Origin: Marsupella aquatica
Taxonomy: Eukaryota; Marchantiophyta
Direction: 5' to 3'
NCBI GenBank assembly: GCA_973895155.1
Contig: OZ316894.1
Span: 14,012,001 to 14,076,000 of the forward strand
Length of the DNA: 64,000 bases
Shown: one piece after another, positions 12,159 through 24,271 of the stretch
Numbering within the stretch: position 1 is the stretch's first letter
How the letters are laid out: the number at the start of each line of letters is the position of its first letter
Made by a program: the position numbers and the translations under genes
Notes under the pieces: generated by a model
Database searches by the model: none
The model's input: only the letters and a program-made list of their open reading frames with translations
What the model was told of the DNA's origin: nothing

Positions 12159-14522
12159 CTACAACGAAAAAGTAGGATTCGGTATCATGGACCGCCTCCA
12201 AGCCCAGTACTGAGCTCTAATAACATCCATCTCCTCCAGGCGTGTGCATACGAGTCTTGCAAGTTCACCAGGTGATGACCACGAACCAAGAACATTGTCT
12301 AGGGCACTACAATCAATTTGAGAGGGTTCCAAGCCAAAACCCAAGAGATCTAGGAGGAGATTCAGCGCATGGACACTACCCTTGTCATCCGCAATCTGTT
12401 GCAAACAGAAATTGAGGACATCTACCCGGGCTGCAAGCACTTCTTTCTTGTCTTGAAAAAGTCCTCTCAAATATCTCCAAGGGCTTTCATTTGATGGGGC
12501 AGGTCCAATGGCCTTCAAGCAATAGGTCACTTCGGATTCCAACATATGTTTCAGCCCTCCACGTGAAGGATCTCTTGTTATGACAAAATATCTCTGCAAT
12601 TTAAACCAAAAAGGTTAAATCAAATGCTTGAGGGATCCCAGACACTAGCGAACAACTCTACCTCAACTAGATGCTGACAGCCCCTGTAAGATGTCAGTCA
12701 TGCTAATTCGACAAGGGACCTGACCGTAATACATTCTAGAGGTCAATTTTCATAGAAGATCACACCAACAAACTTCATTGTATGGCTGAACCGTAGCGTC
12801 TCAATGAGGTAACAGAATTGCTCCATAAGTACGTTATCATAGCATTTCCATTTCTAACAGGCACAACTTCTACTGTTACCACCTTCTCATGTCCATGATG
12901 CATAATTCTAAACTTGACTGCCGCATGTCAGGGGCCGGTGAAGGGTTCTACAATAGTATGCCTTTCCCTTGGATCTGTGACTTAGAAACTACAGAAACAC
13001 TAGTTATGAGTAAAATTCAATTCAAGCATTGCATGTTTGAAGTTATGGCATCCAAAAGGATCAGATTACGCAATCCATGAAAGAGGCAATTCAAAAGATG
13101 AGGTACACGGCATCGCTCCAACGACACACCTGATTCCAGGCTGAATTATTTAAAGGGTCGACCTCAATAAGTTGGGTACAGTAATTCAGCTCCCCTTCCC
13201 AACCTCCCAAGGATAACAGAACCCACTGCAAAATGAGCAGGTAAGGCAAACGAATCCATGCTTTGTGAGTGTATGTATCGAGGGGGAAATTGAAATCACA
13301 ATTTCCATGTTTGTTTCCTTCAGCTACAAAAGGCTCCAGTGTGTTCTGTGCTGAGAACGTTGCTACTCCGCTTCCCATTTCTTAGGAAAACAGTGACAGT
13401 AATTTGAAAAAACAAACTAGTCCATTGTCATTAAAGAACCACCAGTTCAGTGATCCTCGATACGGCAGGCCTCTTAACAATAGCATCGTCAAGACTGTTG
13501 CCATTGATTTGAGACTAGCGTCTGGACAAAACAGGGTCAGATCAAACTGCATCAAAGAGAAGATTCGATGTCAGAAGTTTTTGCTTCACCTGTCGATGTG
13601 ACCATGCATGATAGTTCTTAGCATCATCTTTCAGAACCACTTCTGTGAAGAGTAATTCATCCGATACCGCTATAAAACCTCGCCTCTGTGCAACCCATCG
13701 CCTGTGCTGCCTACAGCATACACATGGTCTGTAAGCTTCACATCCTTTGAAGGATAGATTTTTGGCCTTACAAGCCCCACGTTGAGCATATATGGTGAAC
13801 GGTCAAATGAAGGCATTCAAATTATTGAAACTACAGCATAAAACCAAGATCAACAGCACATCAAGCTCATGTCTGGTGCACCAAAGCCAGCAAAAAGTCA
13901 AGGCCACATGACACAGCGCGCTATACCAGAACTGATAGTTTTTGTAGTTTAAATCAGCAATCTTTTTCAAAAATGCCAACTCCTCCTCTACGTCCACGTC
14001 GAGTGCCTCAAGAATAAGTCTCCTGAAATGCCAGACCTAGACAAATTGCACAACTTTAAAATGTTATCATTTTCAGACCACTATTACGTCTATGAAAAGA
14101 CGAGAATCCACCCTCAACGCTACAAGTAGAAAGAAAAGTAAGCTGACTTGGGGAAAACATATTGGTGAAAATTGGAATTGAACAAAGAACGCACAACAGA
14201 GTTCGCCATGACGATGCTTGTTACAAAATACAAACAAGCTCCAGAGCAAGCACACATTCATATGCAAATTCGCAAGCACGCACTTCGAGGACAGTACCGT
14301 GTAATTTGCAGAATTGAGGCCGATGACTTCGGATGTAAGGTCCAAGGCACGAGGACTACGCTCATCCACTGCGAGTACCGCTCGAAAGTAATCCATGGAA
14401 TCTCGAAACTGCTTTGTATAAGAGATGGGCACGACTGGATGCGGCCCATCATCTTGTGGAAGGGGCATAACATCGCTCCACTCGGGCCTTTCGCTGAAGG
14501 CCAACCATTCGCCTTTCACCAT
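12159..14522 (-). CDS. FTA: Protein farnesyltransferase / geranylgeranyltransferase-I alpha subunit
   Basis: The alpha subunit pairs with a beta subunit to attach farnesyl or geranylgeranyl groups to C-terminal CaaX cysteines. Five exons, all GT-AG: 14522-14298, 14036-13927, 13710-13590, 13225-13130 and 12593-12159. Together they give 328 aa, the usual plant length. Five PPTA (prenyltransferase alpha) repeats are visible: NYTVWHFRR (73-81), NYQFWQHRRW (108-117), [10 protein letters not shown] (144-153), NNSAWNQRYF (178-187) and SPWRYLRG (221-228). The N-terminal block [16 protein letters not shown] and the DERSPRAL motif are typical of the family. The second repeat has WQHRR where WHHRR is common. 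The start is the only ATG before the conserved N-terminus. Its leader must lie in the 136 bp after the upstream gene or overlap that gene. No lesions are seen, so I consider it functional. Confidence 0.93.
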
Positions 14523-14658
14523 TTTCGCTAGAAACTAAAACAATCAATCAATTCTCTCAACTCAACCATGCCCTAATCACGTGGACGTCGTAGATGATAA
14601 GCTCGACAAAATCACGGATGAAGCACACTAAAATTTCAACTGACCATACTTCCTGTCT

Positions 14659-15196
14659 CTACGAAATGTCAGATCGCCGAGAACGAGGCGCTGCAAATTT
14701 CCAGGCATCAGCATCTAGCAATTTCTCCTCTTTGCGCAGAGCGGCAATCACATCTTCCATCAATGCTGCAAGAGTTATGCCACAAGGGATGAGCAAAATT
14801 TTCATAAGCAAGCTCTAAAAATGCAATTTCTTTATGAAAAGAGTAGGGATAAGAGACTTTCACTGGTGCAAAACATCGAATGATTGGCCCAGCGACGACG
14901 AGAAGAGAAAAAGCCATGACACAAGGACTTCGAAACGAGTGTCGCGAGAACGACGCCCTTCCCACAAATTCCCGCCAATATCTCTACCGGTAAGATCTAT
15001 GGACACGTTACATACCTTGTTCCGTTTCGGCCTTTTTGTCAGCACAGAAAGTCAACTCGTCTGCCAACTGCGGGAAATGAGAGTCGTCAAAGACTTGCGA
15101 TGAAGGAGAAACTTGCTGCCCACCCTGGCTGGCGACACTGCTCGAGGACACTGCGCCAGATGCTCTTGGTGGCGCCCATGGGCCCGAGGATTGCAT
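14659..15196 (-). CDS. SAMBA-like small protein (putative plant APC/C regulator)
   Basis: Two exons, 15196-15016 and 14765-14659, are joined through a clean donor (CAAG/gtatgt) and acceptor (ttgcag) into 95 aa. The N-terminus is Ser/Gly/Ala-rich. The conserved part has DDSHFPQL near residues 37-44, an LMEDVIAALRKEEKLLD helix, then DAWKFAAPRSR before the stop. This order (D-x-HFP, a short charged helix, D-x-W-x-F-x-x-PRSR) matches my recollection of the plant-specific SAMBA family, which binds the anaphase-promoting complex and restrains its activity in early development. The usual tail after PRSR is missing here, so the protein may be short or use another 3' exon. It lies just upstream of FTA on the same strand, 136 bp away. 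The identification rests on motif memory, not an alignment. Confidence 0.6.
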
Positions 15197-17224
15197 GGTT
15201 CACGTTCCGCCTTCCGCTTTCGCTACTTTCCTCGGGGTTTATGTTACCATACGTATCCTTCTTACTGGGGCTCCAACCACGGCGAGAGCATACTTCGTGC
15301 ACAAAAACGAGGATTGTCGGCGCAAAGCCCCACCGAGGCATGACAGCAGAACTCATCGATCGTCTTAGTCACGCCGTTCATTTCAACCCTCTTTGATCGA
15401 CCCGGTATTAGTACAAAATCATTGCTAAAACCCTTGCCTAACTTACTAAATCCGTATTAGCCAGGATTATTCGTGAAGATCAACAGGTTTCATCCTCGCC
15501 TCTGTATAGGCACTAACATGCTTTCCTTCATATCCAGGAGGTACAGCAAAATCTAAAGTGAGAATAACACAGGTAGCCCATGTTTCATCCCTCAATTGTA
15601 TATCTTTACTAGAGTGGTATAATTGCCTTCCATAGCAAAGAAAAACTAAACAATGAGAACACAAAAGGTTACTCTATGCTCTACTGGCAAATATCAAGAA
15701 AACCTACTACAACAGTAATCACACCAATTTGCATGAAACAAGCTTCATTTTGAACCATACTTCATTGCATGGTGCACCATCCTCCATCACGTACCTTATT
15801 TAAGATAATGTTTGATGGCTTCCAATAATCCACTAGACAATCTTGAATTGGGCCTTAGTGTCAATACCTATCACCTATGTCTTTGCAAATTGCAGCCCAA
15901 TCACCTTTCTCCCTACAGTTGAACTATGCAATGCTCACAGAACCAACAAAACCCCACCTCTATCTTCCAAGAGGTTGGAGAACTTTCTCCACTTCAAAAC
16001 AATAGACTACAACAACAAAACAACCTAACTCTCCACAAGGACTCCCTCCCTATGAGAGTGCAACTTTTACTAATATGCTTCAAATAGGGTAGTTAAGAAA
16101 AACCTGCAAGCAAGCCCCTACTAAAAGCTCACAACTAGAGGCACCAAGGCTTCATAAGGAACCGTCAATATGATGCCAAGGTGTACTGCCCGGACCAGGG
16201 AGAACCTGAAGTCACACCACAAATTCTAGTTGATCTTATATTCCGACAACAAACCAATAGGTCACTGAGAAAACCCTATTGGGTACCCCATAAGTTCTGT
16301 TATTGTTATACTGCTATTCTTACCATCAATTGGTTTGTAGAATGGAACTAGGGGCTGAGCCCATAGGTCCCAACTACAACACGATCTCAAGCATAAGACT
16401 TTAGCAGCTCCCCTAGTCAAAAATCACTTCCCAGCTCTAGAAATTAGAGTGTCACTCCCAAGGGTAACTCTGGCCAATAGAACACCAAAGATGAATAGCA
16501 AAACACACCACAGAAAGCATATCAAACATCCAGGAAATCAACCGGCTTGAGCACAAGGTAACATCCAGGTACTCGATCCCTCTAAAGCTCAGTTCTCATG
16601 CCAACTACAAATTAAATTGAATTCATAGCAAAGAATGATGTAAGAAGAAGATACTTTATGTAACATCATAAATTTCCTGGTACAAATGGAACCTTTGTCC
16701 AAGGTCTTCTCCTCACTTCTCTACAACTATCCAACTCTAGGATCATATGCTTGTTGATCTTAGTTTCCACTCCATGCGGGTAAAGTTTTTGCTAAGCAAC
16801 AAGGCATCTGTCCCTAACCACAAGAAACTACAATCCTTAAATACTTTTCAGCCACTCCAATCCATTCCAATCCAAACCTCACCATGGGCTGAGTGCTTCC
16901 CTCTCAATGTAGCTCCTAATCAAGCCTCTCACCTCCATTCAAACTTTGGTCCAGTAATTCAAATCAATTGTCCACTACAATCTAGTTGATGATTGCTCTT
17001 GGTCTACTACTGTACATCAATTGCAAAAATTTCATCCCCCCCATCCTCCAAGGATCAACAGTAGCTCACCTTCTTTCACAATCAATCAACATAATTCACC
17101 TTGAAGGTTTTCTTCACACAAGAGAAGTCTTCCTCCACCATAACACTCTCCACGTGTTTCAAGAACTTCAAACAAACTCGTAGCAATTTGCGTAGAAAAA
17201 TCACTAATAGACCCCCTCCCAACA

Positions 17225-17900
17225 TCTAATTTTTCTCTCATCAATTGGACCTTGGTTGGTGCTCATACTTTGCCAGAATGTGCGCCTACTTTCCTTATAC
17301 CTTCATGCCAAATTTCAGCCAATTTGGTCAAGCAAATGTTACTCTAGAAAATATTTACCGATGTTGATTTTCTCTATTTATCATTTCTACGATTTTCAGT
17401 TTCGGCGACTTGCGATTGGAACCCCTAACTTCATGTCGATCTTCCTTCCAAAATACCACCTTCTTCCTCATGTGCTTCACAATTCCAACTAATCACAATC
17501 AACATCTTTCCACCAATCAATGGATCATAGCCACATTCATGTGATTGAATGTGTGGAATAAGACTTGCAACAAAAGATAAAAAGTTACATACCCCCCTTT
17601 ATCATCTTATTTTTCTCTCACCAACCAAACTTTAGTTGGTGCTTATACTTTGCCAAAAGGTGCGCCTACTTCCCCCCTAACTCCACAAAAAATTTCAGCC
17701 AAAACGATCAAGCGAATGTGGCACTAGAAAATATTTGGTGTTGCTGAGTTTTCCTACCATTCATTTTTCATGAATTTCAACTTTGACAACTTGTAATTTG
17801 ACGTTATCTCTCCAATTTGACTTATTTTTCCAGGCCACGATTGCTTCACTTTGTTTCGTGCAACTGATGACCACCTAATCCACTATATTTCATCAATCAA
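17225..17900. repeat. Diverged tandem duplication, period about 365 bp
   Basis: The block starting near 17228 (TTTTTCTCTCATCAATTGG, GTTGGTGCTCATACTTTGCC, TGTGCGCCTACTT, ATTTCAGCC, CTAGAAAATATTT) recurs from about 17600 with the same order of words. Substitutions and indels are frequent, so the duplication is old. No coding potential is apparent. Confidence 0.5.
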
Positions 17901-18925
17901 TTGTTGATGGAGTTTTCATTCCTACCTAATTCTCGGGGGGTTGACTATCAACAATCTTAGGAACCACATGTGATCCAAAATATGTATTTTTCATATAAAT
18001 TAGCTAAATTTTTAAAAAGCGTAAGAAGCAAAAGAAGATATTATAAACCTATATTTATAGAATATTCTCTAATATATACCTTTTATAAAGTAAAATAGGT
18101 CATTAGTATTGAAAATAGAGAATATTTTTAGAATATTCCCATTATAAAATAGGTGTGTTTATATTAGGCTAGGATCGCACGTGGTACCCCAAAATATACA
18201 CTAAGTTAACCCCCCGAGACCTAATTCCATGCCTCAATCAGGTTGATCACCGACTAGGGCCTAAAGCTTTGAGTTTTCTGGTGAAAAATGTTGAAAAGTA
18301 GTCTTGGCTGTCTAAAGTCATCAGGATGTTGACGTCCCTAGTTGGGGCCGTCCAAGCCATCCAGTCGGGAATTGACGTCCAAGTTGTCAAAACTCTCAAA
18401 GTGTCTCCCAAAACTATTTTTAACTCTTTGAAAGTGCTGAAATTTTTCCAGCTCCTTCTACTACATATAATCTCCACTCTGGCAAATTTTCAGACTTTTT
18501 TGACTAATCCAAGTCTACCAATAAAATACTGGAAAATGTCAATTTAGTCTAAAGTTGCAAAAACAAAAAACTATTCTAAGTGTCAAAGAGCCAAAGTGTT
18601 AAAATGCAAAATAAAAATGACCTAACTTCCTAACGACATGTCCGTTTTTCCTGACATTTTTTTGGGTAGATTTCTCTATCTAAAATCTATCTACTCACCA
18701 AAAATTCAGAGTTTTTCATGACCTACAAAGATTTGATTAAAATATCACAAAAGGCTACTCTACCTTAAAACTATCACTATTAACTTCTCACTCAATCTTC
18801 TATGTTCAAAGTTGACCAAGGCTAACTACACTGAAATTACACACAAAGAGGTAACTATAAGTCTTAATAAGCTCAAAAAGTAACTAGCAGCCCTGTGTGA
18901 CACATTTAAGGGGGCGCACAATAAG

Positions 18926-19080
18926 AGAGTAGACGTGAACAATGAGGAACATAATGTTCTCCCTCCAACCTATACCCCCTAGGGGGTCTGAGATGTGTGG
19001 AATCTAAGCGCATCTTATCTAAATATATATAACCAAGGGTTAACTAACCCTAGTAAGGTCAAACTAACTATATTTGTCTT
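18926..19080. repeat. Copy of the LTR segment seen near 9.0 kb
   Basis: Contains TTCTCCCTCCAACCTATACCCCC-like sequence followed by GAGATGTGTGG and GGTTAACTAACCCTAGTAAGG, matching about 8990-9150 in order and orientation. No primer-binding site is beside it, so it is a fragment or solo part of the same LTR family. Confidence 0.5.
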
Positions 19081-19549
19081 CACCTTGACTCAGTTCACAC
19101 AATGAGTTAGGGTATACACAATATGTAGCTAAGTGACATATTTACATAGTCTTTGATTTGGCCATAACATTAATCAAATTCACACAATGTGTAAAGCTAC
19201 CAGTACTAGGTAAAACTTTGGTAAACATGTTTGTTGCATTGTCCTCTGAAGCCACCTTCTCCAAAAACATTAAGGTATAATATCCAGAATAAGTGTCTGG
19301 ATGGCATCCAAAAAATAATAATGTCGAGCACTACTCAAAACTCAAAACTAGAAGCGATCATAGTTTACAAAACTCATGGAGAAAACATTTTCATTTACTC
19401 AAAACTTGAACATTTTGTCTACATGCTTTCCAATCCTAGTACAATAGAAAATTGTAGTCAACCTCATCCTAATCGAGGAATCCTCACTAAAAGTATCCCT
19501 TCAAAACCCTAACCTAACCCAAAAACAAAACGCCAAAAGTTTGCCTCCT

Positions 19550-22088
19550 TTGATTCAAAATTACTTAGCAAAGCTCAGATTGCATCCGTGAACTGAGTAG
19601 TGTTGGGCGCTACCCAAGAGTATGACCACAATGATATCCTAGGATCTCGGATCAAACAAAGATCCACATTCATCGTTGAGCCCTATCTTCTTGTGTTTCG
19701 CATTCTGTTGAAAGCCAAATGTTTGAGTTACATCATATCGCGCACTTGGAAGCCTTTGCAAGGATGCGACAAGGACTCTGGCACGTTTGTATCATGAAAA
19801 TCTACACATTCGAGGAACTCAGCAGACCACATTTCAACCTCCCAGTAGATATTCTTTGAAGGATCTTTGGGAGTTGGATAATGAACTGAGAATCGATCCT
19901 GACATGGCCTCGGCAGAGAATCAGGACGCCATGGAATGTTTTGGTCACCCGGGCTCATCCCCTCGTCCGCGGCCAAGAAAAGACAATTTAGAATATTAGA
20001 CGTCTCGGTCACATGACTCTCGGTGACCACAATCGATGTCGATGATGCATAGGAAATTGTCTGCTTGACCATCACTAGAACTTCTCTTTGGGCCACTCAA
20101 CATTGTTGACATTGATCGACACCATGACACTCCATATCTTTTCACTGTGTTTGACTTCAATTGAACCACTCAACGCATACGCGCACAACACAACCTTCAA
20201 GCGTAGGGTGGACTCTCCAAAACTCCACCAAAATGGAACAATTAGAATAAAACTCCTCTCGAAATCTCACTTGTATGTATGCCTCATTCAAAGGATCATC
20301 ACCGTTGGGTTTGAACAGTCGAACAACCACGCTTCACCTCACGGATGCAAACGGTCTAACGGGGACTCAAAGACCCGACGGGTGCTAACGGTCACTTAAT
20401 GGTAGTATTGGATGCTCTGCAAGGACAACAGGACCAGGTCAACCGCTATCAACATAACTGACAAAACTCCAATGGTAACAACCATGCTCTCAGGACAAAA
20501 CATTGGCTCACGCCCGACGCTATCAAAAACGTCAAAACAATCCATGAAATGTCATATTCCTTGAATGAAAAACTCCAAAATACAAGTTATTTGGATAACG
20601 CCTGGCACTATCCAAAATATTGTCACCCAACAGAGGTCCCAAAAAGCAAAGAACCATTTAATCCACGTCTTGAAACGTCTTAGACACATTCATATTTGGC
20701 TAACACCTGGCGCTATTCAAATATCCAACATTCAAGAGAACTTCAAACTCACTTTTGAACCAAATAAACCGAAAAGATGGTTCTTTATTTATGTGTGGAT
20801 TCTCAAAATTGCCACACAATGGAAATGAGAAGCAAATGGGGATTCTGATAACTGATCTATTCGGATGACTCTGTCTCAACTCTTGGATCTATCGGTAGAC
20901 TCCGCCTCGTTGTCCACAATTCACTTCAGCAAATGTCATCCACAAACTCGTTCACCAAAAACTTCCTATCAGAACCTCTCTTGAGTCATAGGCCTTTTGT
21001 TTCCCAAGACAATGTTCGACACCTCTATACTTTTCTGGCAGCTTTTTTAGCATAGGATGGTAGAATAAATGGTTGTTTGGGTGTCATCTCCATAGCTGTA
21101 GCAATTGTTTTCCAAAGGTCAAACCTTCTCCACATATTCCACTCCAACCTTAAAGTTTTCATAGATATTAAAAAAAATGCTAAAATAAAAATATCTTATT
21201 GAAAACAGCCATGGATTTGGAGTGAGCTTACGAGCATTACTCAGAAGACTCCTCATCCTCGGATTCAGATTCTGATCCCAAAGAATTTATTTTTTCTTCC
21301 TAGTTGTCTCCAAGATTGACGATTGAAACAACTTCCTTATCAGATGCCCCAACAACATCCAGCTCGCTTCCTTTAGAATCAAAGTTTTAAATGGATCTAA
21401 CTCTGTCCAATTTCTTTTTCCCTTTCCTTGACACTGTCTTCTCCAGAGTCAAAGCTGACTTTGGCTCCAGAAGGTCAACTAGCGTACTTCTTGCAGCAGC
21501 GACAAACTCTCACCGCCCTTTGACCCCAATAACAAATCTACCACAATAGTCTCCAGCTACAAATGAACTTCCCGAACAAGTGGTCCAATCAATGACAATA
21601 TCCCCTCGACAAGAGATGAGCTCTATAATAGACCACAAGGTCTGGCATTGGATCCGTTTTTAAAGACATAAGTCCTATCAAATTTGTAACCAAAGGATCT
21701 TTGCAGGGTGACAATGGACAAAGCTTGGGATCTTTTGGGATTGAAGTTTTGCTCAACACCTGACCAAATATATCCAACCGCGGCGTGAAGATCTACAAAT
21801 AAAACAATAGTGAGGTCGTGGAAAACAATCTAAAGATACATATGGATAAATAATATTAGCGCTTGGTGCAGGCCAAAATGGACATCAATTCTTACTTGAA
21901 TATAAGACTTAGGTTTGTACATAGCAAAGCCCATGACCACTGTATGCAAAGCAATACAGTCAAAATTTTAACTTCAGAACTGGCAAATTCCATTTGGGCA
22001 CTTTTTTGTCCAAAAGAGATGGCCTCAATCTAGTTTGCAAATATAGAAAGCTGGCATCAACACCAAATGCCCCTCACTTTACCCCCTC
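19550..22088 (-). pseudogene. Unidentified minus-strand multi-exon element, 3' part
   Basis: This is the continuation, beyond the Copia insertion, of the coding element at 44734-47290. A frame of 122 codons at 20096-19728 contains DRFSVHYPTPKDPSKNIYW and a WEVEMWSAEFLECVDF-like stretch with good protein character. A Lys-rich then acidic segment lies at about 21500-21240, ending in GSESESEDEESSE-like sequence, with one or more stops. Four GC-rich words related to TAGCGCC..GGCGCTA (19599, 20506, 20594, 20700) and a weaker one at 21856 lie between the frames. I do not recognise the protein family. It could be an accessory gene of an unknown large transposon or a decayed host gene. Confidence 0.45.
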
Positions 22089-22093
22089 TAATT
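22089..22093. repeat. Target-site duplication TAATT (left) of the Copia
   Basis: TAATT directly precedes the 5' LTR and recurs directly after the 3' LTR at 44729-44733. A 5-bp duplication is standard for Copia integrase. Confidence 0.9.
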
Positions 22094-22532
22094 TGTTGGA
22101 TATTTACTCTTATGTCTAGGTTAGGTATGACATGGTTGGTACAACAACGTGGGTTGGTACAACAACATGGTTTGGTACAACTACATGGTTAGGTACAACT
22201 ACATGATTAGGTACAACAATGTGGTTAGGTACAACTACGTGATTAGGTACAACAATGTGGTTAGGTTAACTAAGTTGCACACTATATCATAAGAGGCACG
22301 TGTGCTTGGAGATGTAGAACCAAGGCTCATTATTATGGAGCCACTTGAGAGATAGGGAGAGCTTACACTGTGGAGACTCGATATAGCCGACGGGCTTAGA
22401 GTTCAGTAAAGCTCTCTTGTGTGTTCTCGTGGACGTAGCCTGAAGGAGGTGAACCACGTATCTCTTGTGTCGACTACTTGCATGTTGGATATGTTATGTG
22501 CTTATCGTTGCGATTATCGTCTATACTCAATA
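22094..22532 (+). repeat. Copia 5' LTR
   Basis: 439 bp, beginning TGTTGGATATTTACTC and ending ACTCAATA, where the last TA replaces the CA of the 3' LTR. The 5' third is an array of GGTACAAC(A/T)A units (about 22138-22265). The 3' half (GTGGACGTAGCC, GGTGAACCACGTATCTC) is shared with the solo LTR at 60511-60858. Confidence 0.95.
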
Positions 22533-22534
22533 AT

Positions 22535-22546
22535 TGGTATCAGAGC
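22535..22546 (+). other. Copia primer-binding site
   Basis: TGGTATCAGAGC, complementary to the 3' end of initiator methionine tRNA, two bases after the 5' LTR. This is the usual site for minus-strand DNA priming in plant Copia elements. Confidence 0.92.
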
Positions 22547-23293
22547 ATGCCTGGGAGGTGACGTGTGTTCGTGACGGGATTTCGTGACGGTTTTTTCCAG
22601 CGTTGAGTGTTGGTGGATTTCCCGGAGTTCCGTCGCATGAAACTTGGAGTTTATGGGCTCAACGGATAGATCAGGGCAAGGGCTTTCTAACGGTGTGAAG
22701 AAATCGCTGAACGAAGCTCGTGGTGCGGAGAGATCTAAGTTTTTATCGTTCTGGATTTTGTTAAGAAAGTCGGCAACATTCGTGTTCGACGGTTTTTCGG
22801 AGGAGGGACCAGAGTTTGTTTTCTCGACGGTGTGAGCTCTACAGTGAAGAAAGCGTTGCATGTTATAGCTCCATTTGTAGATCGGGACGAGCTGATCATT
22901 TCGGTAGCTGGTTTGTTGCCGAGTGTGTAACGAGTACGTCACAACGAGCAAAAGAAGCGTTCTGACTTTTTAACCGGCTATGGAGTCTTCTTTTGCCTGA
23001 GCGGGGTTTCTTGTTGTTGCAATCGACTCGGAGGGAGAAGCGTCAAGTGTTTTGACTCAACGGAGAGATTGAGGCAAGACAATTGTTTTGAGTCCGGGAT
23101 TGGCTCTTGATGCGAAGAGGAAGGCTAAGAAAAATCATTTACCTTGTTGGACTTGGTGACGGCACCGAGTGCAATTCATCAACATTCGTTGTTGACAAGC
23201 ATTGGAAAACTAGGCTCGTGGGCTACGTGGCAATGATAACCTTTGAGTTTTTTGAGAAGTTAAGAAAAACATCATTTTTTCTTGATTTCTCAC
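22547..23293 (+). other. Copia untranslated leader
   Basis: About 750 bp between primer site and gag start. It holds only short frames. A leader of this length in plant Copia elements carries packaging signals, but none can be pointed to here. Confidence 0.6.
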
Positions 23294-24271
23294 ATGAGTG
23301 ACTTGGAGGAGGGTTCTATTGAGTCACCGGAGAGAACAGAGGAGGAAGCAGAAGATCTAGCGGAATTGTGGTCACCGGTATTGCGGCGAGTGACAAGAAA
23401 AAGGATGGGGATAATCAAGCTTGGAGGTCCCAAGTTTGAGGTTACAAAATACGATGGCCGCATGGACTACTTGTTGTGGGAGCGACAAGTGAAGGGGGTA
23501 CTCCGGGCGACCGGGCTTGGGAAATTGCTGAAGGACCAGCCAAATGATGTCGACAATGATGATTGGCAGGACATGCAGGAGCAAGCTGTGAGCACCGTGA
23601 TGCTCTATCTTCAACCTAATGTCATCAAGCAATTGGCAGACCATGTCAATTGTGCATCATTGTTTGCCGCGTTGGAGCAAAAGTACCATCAAAAGGAGCT
23701 ATCGAATCGGCTCTACACATCTTTGAAGCTTATGAGCTTCAAGATGAAGCAGGGAAGTGCAAAGATTCAGGATCATATCGATGGTTTCAACGACCTGGTC
23801 GTTGATTTGCAAAATCTGGGGGAGGATTTGAGTGATGAGCGGCAGGCTCTTCACTTGCTTAGCTCTTTATCCTTGTCGTATCAGTCATTGTCACGAGTGC
23901 TGCTTCATCGTGATAGGAAGACTATCACTTACAATGAAGTTGTAAGTGCTCTGTTGACTGATGACTTGCAGCAGAAATTGACCATGCCCTCTCAGCCATC
24001 ATCGTCGTCTGGTGCTGCCTTGAATGTGAATCGTGGGAGGTCACAGAAGCATCCAGAGCACCACACGAATGGCAGGGGAAGAAGTAAATCTATGACAAGA
24101 TTTGCTTCAAGGGGGAAGTCCCAAGAGAGGAAGTCGGTGGTATGCTGGAAGTGTGGCAAGACTGGCCACATTAAGAGGGATTGTAAGGGTAAGGCAGCTG
24201 AATCTCCATCAGCCAATGTGGCTAGTGTTGATGGAGAAGTTGATTTACTCAACGATGAGTATGTTTTATGA
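23294..24271 (+). CDS. gag: Copia gag (capsid/nucleocapsid) protein
   Basis: 325 aa from the first ATG in frame. Residues about 45-240 form the UBN2-type gag domain, with the KYDGRMDYLLWERQVKGVL segment, the YHQKELSNRLYTSLKLMSF segment and LLSSLSLSYQSL. A CCHC zinc knuckle, CWKCGKTGHIKRDC, follows at about 285-298. Gag forms the cytoplasmic particle that packages element RNA. The frame ends at a TGA at 24269-24271. The same frame continues beyond it into the protease remnant, so the stop probably interrupts an original gag-pol polyprotein. Confidence 0.93.
   Translation: MSDLEEGSIESPERTEEEAEDLAELWSPVLRRVTRKRMGIIKLGGPKFEVTKYDGRMDYLLWERQVKGVLRATGLGKLLKDQPNDVDNDDWQDMQEQAVSTVMLYLQPNVIKQLADHVNCASLFAALEQKYHQKELSNRLYTSLKLMSFKMKQGSAKIQDHIDGFNDLVVDLQNLGEDLSDERQALHLLSSLSLSYQSLSRVLLHRDRKTITYNEVVSALLTDDLQQKLTMPSQPSSSSGAALNVNRGRSQKHPEHHTNGRGRSKSMTRFASRGKSQERKSVVCWKCGKTGHIKRDCKGKAAESPSANVASVDGEVDLLNDEYVL

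Larger units (their letters stand above)
15197..19549. other. Upstream region and repeat-rich stretch without a supported gene
   Basis: The first part should hold the promoter of the minus-strand gene pair; no clear TATA box was picked out. A minus-strand frame at 15664-15467 (65 codons, with FAVPPGYEGKHVSAY) looks protein-like but is not recognised. From about 16 kb on the sequence is low in coding signal, with Thr/Ser/Pro-rich frames on the plus strand that I do not consider genes. A strongly AT-rich patch lies at about 18000-18150. Confidence 0.35.
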
